Origin: Saccharomonospora piscinae
GTDB taxonomy: Bacteria > Actinomycetota > Actinomycetes > Mycobacteriales > Pseudonocardiaceae
Direction: 5' to 3'
Length of the DNA: 64,000 nt
NCBI RefSeq assembly: GCF_005862235.1
Contig: NZ_VCEK01000002.1
Coordinates: forward strand, 186,001 to 250,000
Position 1 is the first letter of the stretch, and the number at the start of each line of letters is the position of its first letter. The translations under genes were made by a program, and so were the position numbers. Under the pieces are notes generated by a model. It did no database searches. It worked only from the letters and a program-made list of their open reading frames with translations, and was not told the DNA's origin. Below, piece after piece: positions 48,256 to 55,861 of this stretch.

Positions 48256-50835
48256 TCAGCCCGCCCCGAGGCAGAGGAACGGCCGGCGGAACGGGTCCAC
48301 CGCCGTCGCCTCGGCCAGAGACACCGCGGGCGACATCCCGGCGGCGAGGCGCTTGTGCAGATCGGCCATGGCCTCCGCCGAGGCGTGATCGCCCACTCTG
48401 GCCACCGCACCCACGACCGTGTGGCAGCCGCTGGCCAGCAGCGCACCCGCGAAGCCGAGCGCCTCCTCGCCCGGCCGGATGTGGCTCAGTGCCAGCTCGC
48501 ACGCGGCCAGAACCACCCGCTCGGGCGGGTTTGCCAGCCGGGCGGCCTCGTGCGCGAACAGGGGGCCGTCCACGAGTTCGAGCCGCGAGAACAGCGCGTT
48601 CGCGGGCTCGTGCGCCCCGTGTGCCACCAGGTGCGCGAGCCCGGAGCCGTCCAGGGCCGACAACACCGCGTCGCTGGTCGCCGTGTCGCCGTCCACGAGG
48701 GTCGCCGCCGGGTACACCGACGTCAGGCTGCGCACCTCGCCCACCGACCCCGGCACGCCGGGGCCGCCGACGAGCACCACCGGGTCCGGGCTGGCGGCGC
48801 TGGCGGCGCCGAGCCACGCCGTCGCCGACGGGGCCACCGACAGCGGCCTGCCCCGCAGGCTCGGCAGTGCGCCCCACGGCAGGGCGTGCAGCGACCCGGT
48901 CGGGATGATCACCAGCTCGCGGTCACCGAGGTGACGGCGCAACGGCCGCAGCAGCACCTCGTCGAGTCGCTCAGCGCGCCGCCACGCCGACGACAGCACG
49001 GCCGAGGCCAGCGGCGCCGGAAGGTGGTCGGGCGCGAGCGCGTCGAGATCCGCGCGCAGCTGGCGGGTGGTCTCCACCGTGTCGTCCAGCGGTCCCAGCC
49101 GCACGAGGTGGAACCGGCCGTCGCGCACCACCACCGCGGCGAGGGCGTCACCGTGGCCCACGAACGTCACCATCACGCGCTCGCCCAGCTCCGCCGCCAC
49201 CTGGTCGGGAGTGGCCACGGGCCGGGGCCTGCCCCACTGGCTCGTGTACCAGCCCAACCGGCTCGCCTCCCGCTGCAGCCAGGCGTAGCGGTTCTCCAGC
49301 GCGCTGACCGGCTTGCCGGCCAGCCGGTTCTGCTGGACCGTGCGCTGGATGTGCCGCATCTCGGCCAGGTACTTGGCCAGCACCGGGTCGTCGATCGCGG
49401 GCAGTGGCTCGTACCGGTAGACCTGCGCGCGGGTGCGTTCCTGCCACGCGAACAGCCTGCGCGCACCGTCCTGGCCGCGCACGCCGCACAGCACCAGCCC
49501 CACGGCGAGCCTGCCGAGTTCCTGGCCGTGTACCGCCGTGCCGCACAGCAGATCGAGGCCGCCCATGCGATCCCGCGCCCAGCCGAGTTCCTCCAGTCCG
49601 GCACGGGCCTGCGCGAGCGCCGACCTCCGGTTCCCGGTCGCCACGGCCAGCTCGGCGCGGCACAGGCGCAGCAGCATCCGGTGGTCGACCGGGCTGGTCC
49701 GGCGCGGGGTGGGCACGGTGCCGAGCAGGTCCGCCGCCACCTGCCGCTCGCCACGCCGCAACCGCAACCGCACGGCGAGCAGGCGCGCGGCGGCGGTCTC
49801 GTCGCGCAGGCCGAGTTCGGCCAGCCGGTCCGAGACGGCACCGAGCGCCAGCGGGAGCCGTGCCGGCGGCCGGTTCCCGCGTTCCAGCACCTCCGTGGCG
49901 TCCGCCCGCAGCCGGGCCAGCGCGGCGACCTCCGCCCAGGGCAGGTTGCCTCGGCGCAGGAACCGCCGCCGGGCCGCCACCGCGAGGCGGCGGGCCGCCA
50001 CGTACTCGCCGTCGAGCAGCGCCGCCGCCGCGCGCGCGACCTCGGCCTCGGCCAGGTCCTGGATCACGCGGTTGCGCCGCAGGTCGGGTAGCGCCTCGTC
50101 GAGATGGCGAGCGGCCTCCGTGGCCAGCCCCGCCACCAGCAGGGCTCGCGCCTGGTCGAGCCGGACCCTGGCGACCCACCCCGGCGCGGCGTCCTCCAGG
50201 ATGCGCGCCGCCTCGTCGTAGTGCCGCAGGGCGCCCGGGATGTCGCCGGTGAGCTGCGCGAGGTCGCCGAGTCCGTGCCGGGCCTTGCCCTCGATACGGG
50301 TCAGCCGGTATTCGGACGCGAGGCGGATCGCCGAGTCGAAGTCGGCGGCGGCCGCGTCGAGCCGCCCCGTCTCGGCGTGGATCTGCGCCCGGTTGGTCAG
50401 GGTGCGCGCGAGCAACAACCCACCACCGGTGTTCAGCTCCGCCAGTTCCGGGATGATCGAGTCGAACAGGGCGACCGACTCCGACGCCCGACCGACCCGG
50501 AACAGCAGCAGAGCCCGCTGCCCGGTGATGACCGCGTTCAGCTCACGCCGCAGCACCCCGTCCGGCAGCTCGTCGAGCTCGGCCCCCGCGCGCTTGAGAC
50601 CGCGGAAGCCGTCCGCCGTGGACCCGACCTCGGAGGTCGCGAGCGCGAGACTGATGCGGACCCGGATGCGGGCGGCCACCCAATCGGCGGTGTGGTCACC
50701 CGAGTTCTCGATCAGGCGCAGCGCGCGCCGCAACAACCTGATCGCCTCGACATTGTGTGCGCTCGCCGCCGCCTCGTTGGCTCTGCGATGCAGGGCCAGC
50801 ACAGCGGGCAGGCGAGCGCTGCGCGACGCCGCCAC
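48256..50835 (-). CDS. TPR-CHAT protein (caspase-like cysteine protease)
   Basis: This 859-residue protein has a long N-terminal helical part (about residues 10-480) made of TPR-like repeats (GLAHLYRE-style pairs such as TLTNRAQIHAETGRLDAAAA). The C-terminal CHAT domain has catalytic His (HLVAHGAHEP, near residue 737) and Cys (VVLAACELALS, near residue 777). CHAT proteins are separase/caspase relatives; in Craspase a TPR-CHAT is activated by a CRISPR effector. Here it follows a sigma factor and a small protein, with the small gene ending 6 bp upstream. It is probably an activated protease; its target is unknown but could be a neighbour-encoded protein. Confidence 0.9.
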   Translation of the reverse strand: MAASRSARLPAVLALHRRANEAAASAHNVEAIRLLRRALRLIENSGDHTADWVAARIRVRISLALATSEVGSTADGFRGLKRAGAELDELPDGVLRRELNAVITGQRALLLFRVGRASESVALFDSIIPELAELNTGGGLLLARTLTNRAQIHAETGRLDAAAADFDSAIRLASEYRLTRIEGKARHGLGDLAQLTGDIPGALRHYDEAARILEDAAPGWVARVRLDQARALLVAGLATEAARHLDEALPDLRRNRVIQDLAEAEVARAAAALLDGEYVAARRLAVAARRRFLRRGNLPWAEVAALARLRADATEVLERGNRPPARLPLALGAVSDRLAELGLRDETAAARLLAVRLRLRRGERQVAADLLGTVPTPRRTSPVDHRMLLRLCRAELAVATGNRRSALAQARAGLEELGWARDRMGGLDLLCGTAVHGQELGRLAVGLVLCGVRGQDGARRLFAWQERTRAQVYRYEPLPAIDDPVLAKYLAEMRHIQRTVQQNRLAGKPVSALENRYAWLQREASRLGWYTSQWGRPRPVATPDQVAAELGERVMVTFVGHGDALAAVVVRDGRFHLVRLGPLDDTVETTRQLRADLDALAPDHLPAPLASAVLSSAWRRAERLDEVLLRPLRRHLGDRELVIIPTGSLHALPWGALPSLRGRPLSVAPSATAWLGAASAASPDPVVLVGGPGVPGSVGEVRSLTSVYPAATLVDGDTATSDAVLSALDGSGLAHLVAHGAHEPANALFSRLELVDGPLFAHEAARLANPPERVVLAACELALSHIRPGEEALGFAGALLASGCHTVVGAVARVGDHASAEAMADLHKRLAAGMSPAVSLAEATAVDPFRRPFLCLGAG

Positions 50836-50841
50836 CAGCCG

Positions 50842-51303
50842 TCAGAGGACGACCGCCGGGGTCACCACGGTTCGCCGCCCCGGCTCGCCACCGACGTAGA
50901 CCACGATCTGCGTGGTGCCACTCGGCACGTCGTGCAGCACGAACCGGCCGCCGTCGTCAGCCACGGTGCAACACGTGTCGTGCCCTGCCACCCGCACCTC
51001 CACGGCGTGCTCGCCCTCGGGCACCAGCCAGCCGTCGATGCGGTGGCGCTGGCCCGTCTTCGTCAGGTTGATCATGACGGTGAGGTCGCTGACCGTGAAG
51101 GTGATCGTGCCCTGCGCCACGCTGCGCACCCCGGCCGTGGCGTCGGCGCGTTCCCACTGCGCCACCTCGACGTCGAGATCCTCCAGCGCCAGCGCGAACT
51201 GGACGCGCTCGACCAGGTCGGAGGGCGGCGGGTCGAACTCGTCGATCAGCCGGTCGAGATCCAGCAGCAGCGTGTCGTCGTCCGGATAAGCCCCGTCATT
51301 CAT
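50842..51303 (-). CDS. unassigned 153-residue protein between sigma factor and CHAT protein
   Basis: This protein has an N-terminal acidic helical half (LLLDLDRLIDEFDPPPSDLVERVQFAL). The C-terminal half, about 90 residues of beta strands, resembles a carboxypeptidase-regulatory-like or transthyretin-like fold (GWLVPEGEHAVEVRVAGHD through GGRFVLHDVPSGTTQIVVYV). The ATG overlaps the sigma-factor stop by eight bases. There is no membrane helix. Acidic/helical N-terminal parts like this could bind the sigma factor, as an anti-sigma or adaptor. It is linked to the CHAT gene after 6 bp. The fold call is tentative. Confidence 0.72.
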   Translation of the reverse strand: MNDGAYPDDDTLLLDLDRLIDEFDPPPSDLVERVQFALALEDLDVEVAQWERADATAGVRSVAQGTITFTVSDLTVMINLTKTGQRHRIDGWLVPEGEHAVEVRVAGHDTCCTVADDGGRFVLHDVPSGTTQIVVYVGGEPGRRTVVTPAVVL

Positions 51304-52009
51304 CCGCTGCCCCCTCCTGAGCATCCAACGTCTCCCGCAGGCGAGCGAGGCAACGTCCCCTCGTCGGCCCGATACTGCCGCGCGGAATGCGCAGGACATC
51401 GGCGACCAGACCGTACTCGGCCCTGCCGGCCAGCACCGTCAGCCGCAGTAGCTCCCGGCAGCGCTCCGGCAACCGGTTGAACGCCTCCCAGATGCGCCGG
51501 TCCCGATCGGCACGCAGCGCCACCGCGTCCGGCGGGGGTTGCGTGCTCGGCATCGTCTCGGCGAGTTCCTCGGTCAACGGCACGGGGCGGCGGGCCCGTT
51601 CGGCGACGTCGCGGGACTCCCGCCGCGTCGTGGTGATCAGCCACTTCGCCAGCGCCTTCGGGTCCTCGATGCGGTCGAGGTTGCGGAACAGGGCCAGCCA
51701 GACCGTCTGCACCACGTCCTCGGCCGTGTGCCGGTCGAGGCCGTTGCCGCGCGCGACCTGCCACACCAGCGGTGTCAGCTCCCGGACCAGCCGGTTCAGG
51801 GCACCGCGGTCGCCGAGCTTCGCGGCGTGCATGCAGGCCGCGTACAGCTCGTGACCGCGCAGACCGTCCCACGACGGATCGGCCTCGGCCGTTCTGGCGT
51901 CGGTCACCGCGTCCGCCTTCCCGAATCTCGAAGTTGATATTCGCGGAAGAAGTATCTCTAGCTCGTCGCTGTCACACAGCGTTCTGGTCGAAACCAATCC
52001 CATACTCAC
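51296..52009 (-). CDS. RNA polymerase sigma factor (ECF-like, sigma-70 family)
   Basis: This 237-residue protein has region 2 (ALNRLVRELTPLVWQVARGN through ALAKWLITTTRRESRDVAERA) and region 4 (FNRLPERCRELLRLTVLAG, then IPRGSIGPTRGRCLARLRETL). An additional N-terminal stretch of about 45 residues contains one Cys. GTG at 52009 is chosen because it overlaps the stop of the upstream protease-inhibitor frame (GTGA). The gene lies in the same run as a papain-like peptidase, a chagasin-like inhibitor and a CHAT protein. It probably controls that group or a wider set of genes; there is no promoter match to test. Confidence 0.88.
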   Translation of the reverse strand: MSMGLVSTRTLCDSDELEILLPRISTSRFGKADAVTDARTAEADPSWDGLRGHELYAACMHAAKLGDRGALNRLVRELTPLVWQVARGNGLDRHTAEDVVQTVWLALFRNLDRIEDPKALAKWLITTTRRESRDVAERARRPVPLTEELAETMPSTQPPPDAVALRADRDRRIWEAFNRLPERCRELLRLTVLAGRAEYGLVADVLRIPRGSIGPTRGRCLARLRETLDAQEGAADE

Positions 52010-52355
52010 TCGGTCGGACTAGCGGACAGGACGAAACGAACCGAGCGGCGCGGCGTCGCCTCCCACGGCCGCGCCAGCTCGGTGTCGATGAGGTGCCGGC
52101 CGGTGCCGACGACGTCGAACACCAGCCTGCGCACCCACCTCCCCCCGGGACCCCGCCCCCAACGGGACCCGCTTCCGGTTGGCCGCCACCCCCACCGACG
52201 TACTCGTCGGCGACCAGCCGGACCCCCTCGGGGACATGCGGTGACCACCGGTAACCCGACGTCCGGCGTTCCCGGAGCCGGAGCTCCACGGAGTCGCCGA
52301 CACGCAACCGCACCACGCGGCCCGCGTCGTCCTCCGTGAGGCCGACCGGTGTCAC
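52006..52355 (-). pseudogene. chagasin-family (I42) cysteine protease inhibitor, frameshifted
   Basis: The 5' frame from GTG 52355 (ribosome site GGGGAGG) encodes LTEDDAGRVVRLRVGDSVEL, then RERRTSGYRWSP (the chagasin NPTTGY-loop position) and EGVRLVADEYVGG. A second frame then gives RWVRRLVFDVVGTGRHLIDT and ELARPWEATP (the conserved RPWE loop). The two join if one G is added to a G-tract (around 52141-52160 on the plus strand, all C-runs). The corrected protein is about 116 residues with no signal peptide. Its stop TGA overlaps the sigma-factor GTG. It could be a sequencing slip, a real pseudogene or a programmed -1 shift; I cannot tell which. Confidence 0.7.
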
Positions 52356-52481
52356 CACACCTCCCCTCGCTGTACCGCCGAACGCCCCCATCGCCCGGCG
52401 GCCACCCCCGCCCCTGCGGTTGAGCGGTGGCCGGCGGCCCCCTCGACTGCCGGCCACCTGCCTGCCACGCGGGTCACGCGA

Positions 52482-53066
52482 TCAGACCAGCAGCTGATCG
52501 ATGTGCCCACGTGCGTCCTCGTGATAGGCCACGGCAAGCCGGTAGTTCCGCGCCAGCACAGCCAGCAGAGTCAGCTGGCTCGACCCGGAGTCCGACGCCG
52601 CCAGCGGCTTCCAGCCGAGACCGGCCACCGCGACCCACACGCCGGGCGCGTCGGCCGCCGACCACAGGTGCGTGATCGCGGCCCCTCGCACCCAGCCCCC
52701 GGCCGGTGCGGCCTGGTCGCCTGCCGGGCCGGGCACCGGCGCTGGCGGTACCGGCATGCCCTGGGCGGTGGCCGTGTGCGGCGGCGCGGGCGGCGCGGAA
52801 CGCACCGGCGGCGTGTACGGGTCCCAGCCCGCCGGTGCCACCGGGGCCGACCGCACCGGCGGCGCGTACGGATCCCACCCCGCGGGCGCGACCGGTGACG
52901 GCGGCGCTGTCGGCGCTGACGGTGTTGATGGTGTTGACGGAGCCGGCGGTGCGTACGGGTCCCACCCGGTCGGCGGCAGCGGCGGCTGCTTCTCCGTCTC
53001 GGGCGCCGCCGTGCGCTCGGCGGGCTCCTCACCGTTCTGGTGTTCGGTAACCGTGTCCTGTGACAT
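52482..53066 (-). CDS. Pro-rich GWDPY-repeat protein beside the papain-like peptidase
   Basis: This 194-residue protein has an acidic N-terminus. A low-complexity Pro/Ala-rich middle contains three near-identical GWDPYAPP motifs (PTGWDPYAPP, PAGWDPYAPP, PAGWDPYTPP). A C-terminal folded part (residues 115-194) reads GGWVRGAAITHLW, then LLAVLARNYRLAVAY. I do not recognise the C-terminal domain. It starts 17 bp after the papain-like gene. The tandem motifs could be docking or cleavage segments for a protease; there is no direct proof. It is followed after about 125 bp by the inhibitor gene. Confidence 0.7.
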   Translation of the reverse strand: MSQDTVTEHQNGEEPAERTAAPETEKQPPLPPTGWDPYAPPAPSTPSTPSAPTAPPSPVAPAGWDPYAPPVRSAPVAPAGWDPYTPPVRSAPPAPPHTATAQGMPVPPAPVPGPAGDQAAPAGGWVRGAAITHLWSAADAPGVWVAVAGLGWKPLAASDSGSSQLTLLAVLARNYRLAVAYHEDARGHIDQLLV

Positions 53067-53083
53067 GTGACTTCTCTTCTCTC

Positions 53084-54235
53084 TCACCCGGCAAGTTCGA
53101 CAGCGCCGAGTTCGTCGCCCACGACGAACGGCGCGCACGCCAGCCCTCTCGCTCTGGCCGCCCCCAGTACGGCGAGCGAGACGGTGGCCAGGTTCCGCTC
53201 GCGCGTCACCCTGGTCCAGCCCAGTTGCTCCAGATAGGCCCAGGCGTTGCCCTCGTGGGTCGAGGTGAACAGCCCGAGCGCGCGCTGGGCGGGTAGCCAC
53301 GCGCGCAACTCCACACCGGTGCAGCCGAAGGTGGTCGGCCGCGGGTCCGGATAGTCCTCGATGTAGGCCTCGCCGTACGCGATGCGCAGGTAGCCGTCCT
53401 CTCCCCAGTCCCGGCCCCAGGAGTTCTTCGCGATCCAGCAGCCCGCGTCGTCGTCCCACCCGACCAGCGCGACACAGTGACCGCCGCTGGTCTCCTCCGT
53501 GGTGTGCCGGTAGACACCCCCGGTGTAGTGGTACAGGTCGTCGTACACCACGAGGCACGCCGTGACGGGCCCGTGGGCGTAGAGGTGTCGCTTGATGGCG
53601 GCCGGGTCGCGGCTGAGGTCGACCACGTCGTGTGCCCTGGCGAGCCGGTCGCGCCAGCCGGGGTTGAGCGCACCCGTGCCGTCGTCGCGGTACGGGTAGT
53701 AGTCCTCGAACGTGACACCCAGGTCGCGGCAGTCGACGAGCAGCTCGTCCGGCCACGTCCCGTCGGGCAGGATGGCCTCTCTCGCGGCCGCGTGCCCGAA
53801 GAACAGGTGCGCCTCGGACAGATCGAGCGCCAGGCCGGGCGCGCTCCGCGAGTAGGCGGCGGTGGACTCCAGCGTCGCGAGCACCCCGAACGCGCTGCAC
53901 GACCCGCAGTCGCCCTGGTCCTTCACCGGCGTGACGTAGGACCTTCCCCCGACGTCCCGCAGATCGAACGCGCGGGGCAGGTGAGGGGTCGGCGCGTGCG
54001 GCGCCGACACCGGCGCGCCATCGAGTTCGAGCGCCGAGGCCGCCATCCGGGCCGGAAGATCGGCCCTGCTCTCGACCTCCTCCGCCCGGGGAGCGGGAAC
54101 GCCGAGGCGGCGGCGCCGACGTGGCCGGTCGAGAGCACTCACCCGCGTGCGGCCGCATCGCCACGGATCGCCCAGCGCGGCCAGGGAGTCGCGGAGTGCC
54201 GCGATCTCCGAGGCGCAGCCGTCGTCGGGGCTCAT
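53084..54235 (-). CDS. papain-family (C1) cysteine peptidase without signal peptide
   Basis: This 383-residue enzyme has the full papain triad. Gln-Cys is in VKDQGDCGSCSAFGVLATLE (Cys near residue 112), His in SGGHCVALVGWDDD (near 252) and Asn in AKNSWGRDWGEDG (near 270). The N-terminal 85 residues form a short helical/basic region, possibly a prodomain, and the C-terminal 80 residues are extra. No signal peptide or membrane helix is seen, so it probably acts in the cytosol, which is unusual for this family. ATG 54235 has GGAGG four bases upstream. Next to it on the same strand are a repeat protein, a chagasin-like inhibitor, a sigma factor and a CHAT protein. Confidence 0.9.
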   Translation of the reverse strand: MSPDDGCASEIAALRDSLAALGDPWRCGRTRVSALDRPRRRRRLGVPAPRAEEVESRADLPARMAASALELDGAPVSAPHAPTPHLPRAFDLRDVGGRSYVTPVKDQGDCGSCSAFGVLATLESTAAYSRSAPGLALDLSEAHLFFGHAAAREAILPDGTWPDELLVDCRDLGVTFEDYYPYRDDGTGALNPGWRDRLARAHDVVDLSRDPAAIKRHLYAHGPVTACLVVYDDLYHYTGGVYRHTTEETSGGHCVALVGWDDDAGCWIAKNSWGRDWGEDGYLRIAYGEAYIEDYPDPRPTTFGCTGVELRAWLPAQRALGLFTSTHEGNAWAYLEQLGWTRVTRERNLATVSLAVLGAARARGLACAPFVVGDELGAVELAG

Positions 54236-54326
54236 CCGTCCTCCAGCAGTGATCGGACCTTCTTTCACTCCACAGGAGGGCAGGGGCCGCGCTCAGATAC
54301 ATCGGAGGACGGGAATTTTTCGATCG

Positions 54327-54839
54327 TCACGTTTGCGCACGTCGGGCGCGTTGCTCGTGCCACCGATCGAAGAGGACGGGGATCTCCTCGGTGAGGAAGG
54401 CGAGGAAGTCGGCCATGTCGGCGAGGCGCCTGCCCGCCGGTGTGTCGGCCCCGACCGCGTCGATGCCGGCCACCGTCGTCTCGTGCCACATCCGGAGCAG
54501 GCGGTCGCGTTTGAGGAACGACGCGAACCAGAGGTCGTCGTAGAGGCGGTAGTGGTCGCGGCGCTCACCCGGCCTGCGTTCCTTGGCCACCATGCCGACC
54601 TGCTCCAGATACCGGACGGCCCCGGAGACGGCGGCGGGACTGATCGACAGCGTGTGAGCGAGCTCGGCCGCGGTCAGTGCGCCGCTGTCGGCCACCGTCA
54701 GCGCGGCGAAGACCCGCGCCGCCGTGCGCTGGAGCCCGATCTCGGTCAACGTCAGCGCGAGTTGCTCGACGAACGCTTTCCTGGGGTCGACCTCGGCGTC
54801 GCCGTTCGGGTCGCGCTGGGACTGCGGCCTGCGGGACAT
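54327..54839 (-). CDS. GbsR/MarR-type transcriptional regulator
   Basis: This 170-residue regulator has a winged helix-turn-helix. Helix 3 is in SISPAAVSGAVRYLEQVGMV and the wing in ERRPGERRDHYRL. A C-terminal dimer helix (FLAFLTEEIPVLFDRWHEQR) follows. It resembles the GbsR subgroup that often regulates a divergent ABC-2 exporter. Here that is an exporter starting at 54938. Inverted repeats in the short intergenic region (54892-54933) are the likely operators. Ligand unknown; in related systems it is the exported polyketide. Confidence 0.9.
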   Translation of the reverse strand: MSRRPQSQRDPNGDAEVDPRKAFVEQLALTLTEIGLQRTAARVFAALTVADSGALTAAELAHTLSISPAAVSGAVRYLEQVGMVAKERRPGERRDHYRLYDDLWFASFLKRDRLLRMWHETTVAGIDAVGADTPAGRRLADMADFLAFLTEEIPVLFDRWHEQRARRAQT

Positions 54840-54891
54840 CGCTTCTCACCTTTCGCCCGGCGTGACGGTACCCACGCCCTACGTTCACCAG

Positions 54892-54937
54892 TTCATGAGT
54901 ATTCACAACATTATGAAACAAGTGTACGTTGTGCTGC
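54892..54937 (+). promoter_or_regulatory. exporter promoter with nested inverted repeats, possibly leaderless
   Basis: TTCAT (54892-54896)/ATGAA (54913-54917) and CACAAC (54904-54909)/GTTGTG (54928-54933) are two overlapping inverted repeats in an A/T-rich patch. A -35-like TTCACA (54902-54907) and -10-like TACGTT (54925-54930), 17 bp apart, would start RNA at about the ATG (54938). The site is a fit operator for the divergent GbsR/MarR regulator. Confidence 0.6.
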
Positions 54938-55861
54938 ATGGGCAACTGCATCTCCGTCTCCGGGCTTCGCAAGACGTTCGGCCCCACCGTCGCCCTCGAC
55001 GGCCTCGATCTCACCGTGGCCACCGGCGAGGTCCACGGTTTCCTCGGCCCGAACGGCTCGGGCAAGTCCACGACGATCCGGGTGCTGCTGGGCCTGCTGC
55101 GCGCCGACGGTGGCACCGCCTCGCTGCTCGGGGGACATCCCTGGCGCGACGCCACCCGGCTGCACCGCCGCCTCGCCTACGTGCCCGGCGACGTGAACCT
55201 GTGGCCCACGCTCAGCGGCGGTGAGGTGATCGACCTGCTCGGACGTCTCAGGGGCGGGCTCGAAGGGCGGCGCAGGGCCGAGCTGGTCGACCGGTTCGAC
55301 CTCGACACCACCAAGAAGGGCCGCGCCTACTCGAAGGGCAACCGGCAGAAGGTCGCGCTCATCGCGGCGCTGGCCTCCGACGTGGAACTACTGATCCTCG
55401 ACGAACCCACCTCGGGGCTCGACCCGCTCATGGAGGCCGAGTTCCGCGCCGTGATCAGGGAGGAACGGGAGCGGGGTCGCACGGTGCTGCTGTCGAGTCA
55501 CATCCTCGCCGAGGTCGAGGACCTCTGCGACCGCGTCAGCATCATCAGGGCTGGCAGGACGGTGGAGTCGGGCACGCTGGCCCAGCTACGCCATCTGACC
55601 CGCACCACCATCTCGGCCGAGCTGGCAGGGCCGCCCGACGGTCTCACGCGCCTCGGCACCGTCCACGACCTGCGGGTCGAAGGCGACCGCGTGCGCTTCG
55701 CCGTGGAGGCCGAGGGGCTGGACCAGGCGTTGCGCACGCTGACCGGCATCGGGGTACGCAGCCTCACCAGCCAGCCTCCGACGCTGGAGGAACTGTTCCT
55801 GCGGCACTACACCGACGACACCGACGGCACCGACGGCACCGCTGAGGCGAGGTCGGCATGA
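54938..55861 (+). CDS. ABC transporter ATP-binding protein (polyketide antibiotic exporter type)
   Basis: This 307-residue ATPase has Walker [11 protein letters not shown] near residue 40, an atypical signature [15 protein letters not shown], Walker [14 protein letters not shown] and switch His LLSSHILAE. The C-terminal extension of about 95 residues fits the DrrA group, and in particular the tetronasin-type polyketide exporters. ATG 54938 rather than an upstream TTG is chosen because the promoter ends next to it. It overlaps the permease start by four bases. A divergent GbsR/MarR gene probably controls it. Confidence 0.92.
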   Translation: MGNCISVSGLRKTFGPTVALDGLDLTVATGEVHGFLGPNGSGKSTTIRVLLGLLRADGGTASLLGGHPWRDATRLHRRLAYVPGDVNLWPTLSGGEVIDLLGRLRGGLEGRRRAELVDRFDLDTTKKGRAYSKGNRQKVALIAALASDVELLILDEPTSGLDPLMEAEFRAVIREERERGRTVLLSSHILAEVEDLCDRVSIIRAGRTVESGTLAQLRHLTRTTISAELAGPPDGLTRLGTVHDLRVEGDRVRFAVEAEGLDQALRTLTGIGVRSLTSQPPTLEELFLRHYTDDTDGTDGTAEARSA

